From Deltaproteobacteria bacterium UBA1386 (GTDB taxonomy: Bacteria > Desulfobacterota > Syntrophorhabdia > Syntrophorhabdales > Syntrophorhabdaceae), in the NCBI GenBank assembly GCA_002305765.1, contig DBQU01000013.1, positions 8,295 to 27,148 on the forward strand: a stretch of DNA of 18,854 bases. Reading direction: 5' to 3'. Shown here in pieces: positions 15,605 through 18,854 of the stretch (position 1 is the stretch's first letter; each line of letters begins with the position of its first letter). Under the pieces are notes generated by a model. That model ran no database searches, was not told where the DNA came from, and worked only from the letters and a program-made list of their open reading frames with translations. Both the position numbers and the translations under genes were made by a program.

Positions 15605-16628
15605 CGTCTTCCTCCGGTGAGAGTCTCTTCTCCAGTTCCCTGATCTTTTCAAAAAGGGCGGGGAGCTTCTTTATGTACATCTGGAGTCTCATGTATTCCT
15701 TGTGGGGCATGTGCGGGGTCCCCCATATGAGAGACCCGGCGGGAACGTCTTTCGTGATCCCCGTCCGTCCCCCCGCCATGACCTGATCGCCCACGCTGAC
15801 GTGGTCCTTGACCCCCGTCTGGCCCGCGAGGACGACGTTGTTCCCTATGTGCGCGCTGCCCGCTATGCCGACCTGGGAGACGATGATGGAGTTCTGTCCG
15901 ATAGTAACATTGTGGGCTACCTGAACGAGGTTGTCGATCTTCGTCCCCCTGCCCACCACCGTGGCGTCAAGCGCTGCGCGGTCAATATCGGTATTGGCCC
16001 CGATCTCCACATCGTCCTCTATGATGACGGAGCCGATCTGGGGGATCTTGGCGTGCCTTCTCCCGTCCCAGGTGTAGCTGAAGCCGTCGGCGGCTATGAC
16101 GGTGTTCGCGTGGATGATGACATTTCTCCCGATCGTCGTGTCCCGGTAGATGGTGACGTGGGGATAGATGACGCTGCCATCGCCGATGGTGACGTTGGGA
16201 CCGATATAGCAGAAGGGATAGACCGTCACCTTCTCCCCGATCCTTGCCTGCCGCTCTATGCAGGCGAAGGGGCCGACGGAGGCACTGGCGGCGACCTCGG
16301 CCTCGGGGCTTACCGCGGCGCGCGGGTCTATCCCGGCAGGCGGGGAGGGTTCCTTCCGGAACATGCCCACGACCTCTATATACGCGAGGTCGGGGTTCTC
16401 CACAACGACGATGTTCATTCCCCGGACGTCATCGCGGGGAGTCTTCTGCCCTATGATAAGGGCGGAGGCCCTGCACCCGGCGACATGCTTGACATAGCTC
16501 GCGTGGGAGAGGAAGGTGATCTGTCCTTCCCGGGCGCTCTGAATGCCGGCAATGCCCTCGATCGGGATATCCCCGTCCCCAATCAGATCTCCCTTGACCG
16601 CGGCAGCGATATCCCTCAGTCTGATCAT
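15588..16628 (-). CDS. lpxD: UDP-3-O-acylglucosamine N-acyltransferase
   Basis: 346 residues, the size of E. coli LpxD. The N-terminal uridine-binding domain (about 1-100) includes ISAREGQITFLSH-like sequence near residues 29-42. A long hexapeptide-repeat beta-helix covers about 100-300, followed by a C-terminal helix (HKEYMRLQMYIKKLPALFEKIRELEKRL) that binds ACP. The catalytic histidine is H239 in QVAHNVTIG, the same number as in E. coli. It adds the second hydroxyacyl chain, as an amide, in the cytoplasm. Its ATG shares one base with the ompH stop (TAATG), and its 3' end overlaps fabZ by 17 nt, so translation is probably coupled on both sides. Confidence 0.96.
   Translation of the reverse strand: MIRLRDIAAAVKGDLIGDGDIPIEGIAGIQSAREGQITFLSHASYVKHVAGCRASALIIGQKTPRDDVRGMNIVVVENPDLAYIEVVGMFRKEPSPPAGIDPRAAVSPEAEVAASASVGPFACIERQARIGEKVTVYPFCYIGPNVTIGDGSVIYPHVTIYRDTTIGRNVIIHANTVIAADGFSYTWDGRRHAKIPQIGSVIIEDDVEIGANTDIDRAALDATVVGRGTKIDNLVQVAHNVTIGQNSIIVSQVGIAGSAHIGNNVVLAGQTGVKDHVSVGDQVMAGGRTGITKDVPAGSLIWGTPHMPHKEYMRLQMYIKKLPALFEKIRELEKRLSPEEDDDRHK
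15611..15615 (-). promoter_or_regulatory. Ribosome binding site deciding the fabZ start
   Basis: GGAGG with a 6-nt spacer before ATG 15604-15602, inside the last codons of lpxD. It rejects the longer ATG at 15652, whose extra 16 residues are basic and unlike the family. Confidence 0.85.
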
Positions 16629-17161
16629 TACTTGAGAGGTTTATTCTTGGCCGCTTGGTTGAAGAGTGTGATCACTTTGCCCGTGATGTCTATGGCGGGG
16701 GTCGCGTACAGGATGCCGGCCTGGCTCTTTTCAAGTATGAGGGAATACTTCTCCTTCTCACCAAGGGCGCGCACCACCTCTTCGACCTCCTTGAGGACCT
16801 TCTGCGTGTATTCCATGTCCTTCTGCTGGAGCTCGGACTGGTAGTCGTTGTAGAGCCTCTGGTAATCCTTGAGCTTTGCCTGGTACTGTTTTTCCTTGTC
16901 GGCCCTGGCTTCGGGCGTGATGGTGGCGCCCTGTTTCTCGAAGGCGTCCTTGAGTCTCTGGAGCTCGGCCTGCTTTCCATCGAGGTTCTTTTTCAGTCTC
17001 TCGGCATCTTGCGTGAGAATGGCCCGTATCTGTTTGCCCTGGTCCGATTCAAGCATCACTTTCTGCAGGTCTATGTACGCGACGCTGACCGACTGGCTCA
17101 TCGCCGCAAGTGGTGTCAAAAGTACGGCTGCAACAAAAAAGACCGTGATAAAGCGTTTCAT
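16628..17161 (-). CDS. OmpH/Skp family periplasmic chaperone
   Basis: 177 residues. An N-terminal signal peptide (MKRFITVFFVAAVLLTPLAA) has a likely cleavage site near residue 20-22. The mature protein starts with the short strand VAYIDLQKVMLES, typical of OmpH. A long Lys/Glu/Gln-rich coiled-coil region (about residues 50-125) forms the tentacles of the trimeric Skp cage, and the C-terminal strand region is ILYATPAIDITGKVITLFN. The family holds unfolded outer-membrane proteins in the periplasm. The position directly after bamA and before lpxD is the conserved one. AGGAGG lies 4 nt before the ATG, a strong site that may give high yield. Confidence 0.94.
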   Translation of the reverse strand: MKRFITVFFVAAVLLTPLAAMSQSVSVAYIDLQKVMLESDQGKQIRAILTQDAERLKKNLDGKQAELQRLKDAFEKQGATITPEARADKEKQYQAKLKDYQRLYNDYQSELQQKDMEYTQKVLKEVEEVVRALGEKEKYSLILEKSQAGILYATPAIDITGKVITLFNQAAKNKPLK

Positions 17162-17165
17162 AAAA

Positions 17166-17171
17166 CCTCCT
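17166..17171 (-). promoter_or_regulatory. Ribosome binding site of the OmpH/Skp gene
   Basis: Full AGGAGG, only 4 nt before ATG 17161-17159, in the 12-nt gap after bamA. It is the strongest site seen in this operon and fits a chaperone needed in quantity. Confidence 0.8.
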
Positions 17172-17173
17172 GA

Positions 17174-18854
17174 CTAATATTGTGTACCGATGGCAAAATC
17201 GAAAAGACTCTTCCTTTCGTTTTCTTTGGGGTTGAGGTTAAAGCCCATTTCCAGGCGGATAGGACCCATGGGAGAGAACCAGCGTATGCCGAATCCGGCC
17301 GATGACCGCATCCGCAGGCTGTCGAAGTTATCGAACCCGGCGCCGGTGTCGGTGAAAAGGACCCCCTTCACCCCTGCCGGCTTGTAGATGGGGAATATCC
17401 ATTCGAAGTTGAAGTACATCTGGTTTTTCGCGCCGATGGGCTCGTCGTTCTCGTCCATGGGCCCGGCTTCGCCGTACCTGAAACCGCGGATGGAGTTCAG
17501 ACCGCCGACATAGTATTTCTCCGTGATCGGCACCTCGTCCCCGCCATAGCCCCTGATCGATCCCGCGGTGCCTTTGACGAAGAAGGAGCTGTCCCAGAAG
17601 GTGATGGGGAAGTACCTGCCGTAAAAACCGGTGATGGACCAGAACTTGTTGTCGGCTCCCAGGGGACCGCCGGCTATTTCCGTTGATATGCCGCTGTTTA
17701 TGCCCTTCGTGGGGTTCATGACGTCATCGATGGTGTTCTTGTTGAGACTGAAGGTCATACTGCTCGTCAGGCTCGAACCGGACTGCTGTTTGATGTAGCT
17801 GCTGGCGTCGTTCGTAACGTTCGTGACGTCGATGTTCTCGAGACGGTACATGACCGTTCCCTTGACGTCATCGGTGAGGGGCTTGATGAGGGACAGGTTG
17901 CCGCCCATCCGCTTGTAGTCGTACGTATCCATGTACCGCTTGAAATTGTAGAGACTGGTCCCGACGGAGAGGTTCTTGTCGAAGATGTAGGGTTCCAGGT
18001 AGCTGAGCCGGAACTCGTTGGTGTAACTGCTGAGCGCGGCCTCGAGGACCACCTTCCGGCCCGTGCCAAGGAAGTTCTCTTCCGAGACGGACCCGGAAAC
18101 GATCACCTTCTCCGCCGTGCTGTAGCCTGCCCCGATAGCGAAGGTGCCCGTGGGTTTTTCCTCGATGCCGAGGTCGATGTTGACCTTCCTGGGGTCATCG
18201 GTCTTGACGATCTTGAAATCGGTGTCCTTAAAGAATGTGGTGTTCTTCAGCTTCTTCTTGCTGTCCTTGATGGCGGTGATGGAGAAGCGGTCGCCCTCGG
18301 CGAACTTCAGCTCCCTGCGCACGACCTTGTCCCGGGTCCTCGTGTTGCCGACGATATTTATCCTGTTGAAGTACACCTCCTGGTTCTTCGTAACCTGGAA
18401 GGTGACGTTGACGACGTGGTTGGCATCGTCGATGGTGGTCAGCGGCGCGACGTCGGCAAACGCGAACCCCTTGTCCTGGTAGAGGTCCGTCACCGTGAGG
18501 ACGTCTTCATAGAAAACGGTGGTCCTGAAGAGCTTGCCCTGCTTGGTCTTGATCTTTTCGAGGAGCTCTTCCCGGGGGAAGATGATGTCTCCCGCGAAAT
18601 CGATGGTCCCGACGGTGTGTTTCGCGCCCTCCTCGACGGGTATCGTGATGGAGATGCTCTTGCCGTCCTTGGAGAGTTGAATGTCGGGGGCGCCCACGTG
18701 GACCTTGGTGTAGCCGTTGTCATGATAGAAGGCCTCGATGTTCCTGCGGTCTTCCTGAAGGACATCCTCGTCGAGTATGCCCGATCCCGTGAACCACGAG
18801 AACCAGCCTTTTTCCCTGGTCTGCATGTAGCCCTGCAGCTTGCTGTCCTTGAAG
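17174..18854 (-). CDS. bamA: Outer membrane protein assembly factor BamA (5' end outside window)
   Basis: Omp85-family barrel that folds and inserts outer-membrane proteins. The frame stays open to the window edge, so about 559 C-terminal residues are visible; the signal peptide and first POTRA domains lie outside. The visible part begins in a POTRA domain equivalent to POTRA3 (WFSWFTGSG ... NIEAFYHDNGYTKVHV), then POTRA4 (from KHTVGTIDFAGDIIF) and POTRA5 (from YFNRINIVGNTRTRDKVVRREL), each with the typical GN/GY turns. The 16-strand barrel follows, starting at GTFAIGAGYS. The conserved loop 6 motif is present as SIRGFRYGEAGP. The last strand ends in FDFAIGTQY, so the terminal aromatic residue is Tyr rather than Phe or Trp. 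Placement before ompH and the lpx genes supports BamA over other Omp85 proteins. Confidence 0.96.
   Translation of the reverse strand, partial: FKDSKLQGYMQTREKGWFSWFTGSGILDEDVLQEDRRNIEAFYHDNGYTKVHVGAPDIQLSKDGKSISITIPVEEGAKHTVGTIDFAGDIIFPREELLEKIKTKQGKLFRTTVFYEDVLTVTDLYQDKGFAFADVAPLTTIDDANHVVNVTFQVTKNQEVYFNRINIVGNTRTRDKVVRRELKFAEGDRFSITAIKDSKKKLKNTTFFKDTDFKIVKTDDPRKVNIDLGIEEKPTGTFAIGAGYSTAEKVIVSGSVSEENFLGTGRKVVLEAALSSYTNEFRLSYLEPYIFDKNLSVGTSLYNFKRYMDTYDYKRMGGNLSLIKPLTDDVKGTVMYRLENIDVTNVTNDASSYIKQQSGSSLTSSMTFSLNKNTIDDVMNPTKGINSGISTEIAGGPLGADNKFWSITGFYGRYFPITFWDSSFFVKGTAGSIRGYGGDEVPITEKYYVGGLNSIRGFRYGEAGPMDENDEPIGAKNQMYFNFEWIFPIYKPAGVKGVLFTDTGAGFDNFDSLRMRSSAGFGIRWFSPMGPIRLEMGFNLNPKENERKSLFDFAIGTQY

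Noticed and set aside
15605..15652. Longer N-terminus for fabZ
   Set aside because: The extra residues are basic and lie in lpxD; the ATG at 15604 has GGAGG at good spacing.
1..18854. Mobile elements, CRISPR arrays, tRNA or rRNA genes, phage or toxin genes
   Set aside because: Looked for on both strands by eye; no repeat arrays, transposase motifs or RNA gene signatures were seen, and nearly every base is assigned to conserved genes.

Overview
The window is GC-rich, almost entirely coding, and comes from a Gram-negative, lipopolysaccharide-making bacterium. The gene order bamA–ompH(skp)–lpxD–fabZ–lpxA–Gfo/Idh oxidoreductase–lpxB–msbA–DUF374 acyltransferase–waaA is the arrangement I associate with Desulfobacterota and related former Deltaproteobacteria. 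The phylum call is an inference from gene order and protein character; no marker such as rRNA is present.

Layout. Plus strand, 1-7919: the 3' part of a large alpha-2-macroglobulin-like gene with an intact CLEQ thioester motif, then pbpC (penicillin-binding protein 1C) 4 nt downstream, then a 139-nt AT-rich gap that carries a near-consensus sigma-70 promoter, then a small cold-shock protein gene. Minus strand, 18854-7928: a continuous outer-membrane and lipid A operon that begins outside the window. Reading in its own direction it is bamA (3' part), ompH/skp, lpxD, fabZ, lpxA, a GnnA-like oxidoreductase, lpxB, msbA, a DUF374 lysophospholipid-acyltransferase-like gene, waaA (kdtA) and mazG. Most junctions overlap or are separated by a few bases. 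The two strands converge with only 8 nt between the csp and mazG stop codons.

How the genes work together. LpxA, LpxD and LpxB build the lipid A disaccharide; FabZ serves the same hydroxyacyl-ACP pool; WaaA adds Kdo; the DUF374 protein probably adds an acyl chain; MsbA flips the product; and BamA with the Skp-like chaperone assembles outer-membrane beta-barrels. The alpha-2-macroglobulin/PBP1C pair is a separate periplasmic module, thought to trap attacking proteases and repair peptidoglycan after envelope breach.

Main points for a second look: (1) the DUF374 acyltransferase is split by a -1 frame change at a run of nine A residues, and the downstream frame still encodes the rest of the family fold and overlaps waaA; (2) lpxB has no ATG, GTG or TTG where its conserved N-terminus begins, the best start being an ATC; (3) an oxidoreductase lies between lpxA and lpxB where lpxI often sits, without lpxI and without a GnnB-type aminotransferase, raising the question of a 2,3-diamino sugar lipid A. 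I found no mobile element, CRISPR array, tRNA or rRNA, and no stretch above 300 nt without a gene.
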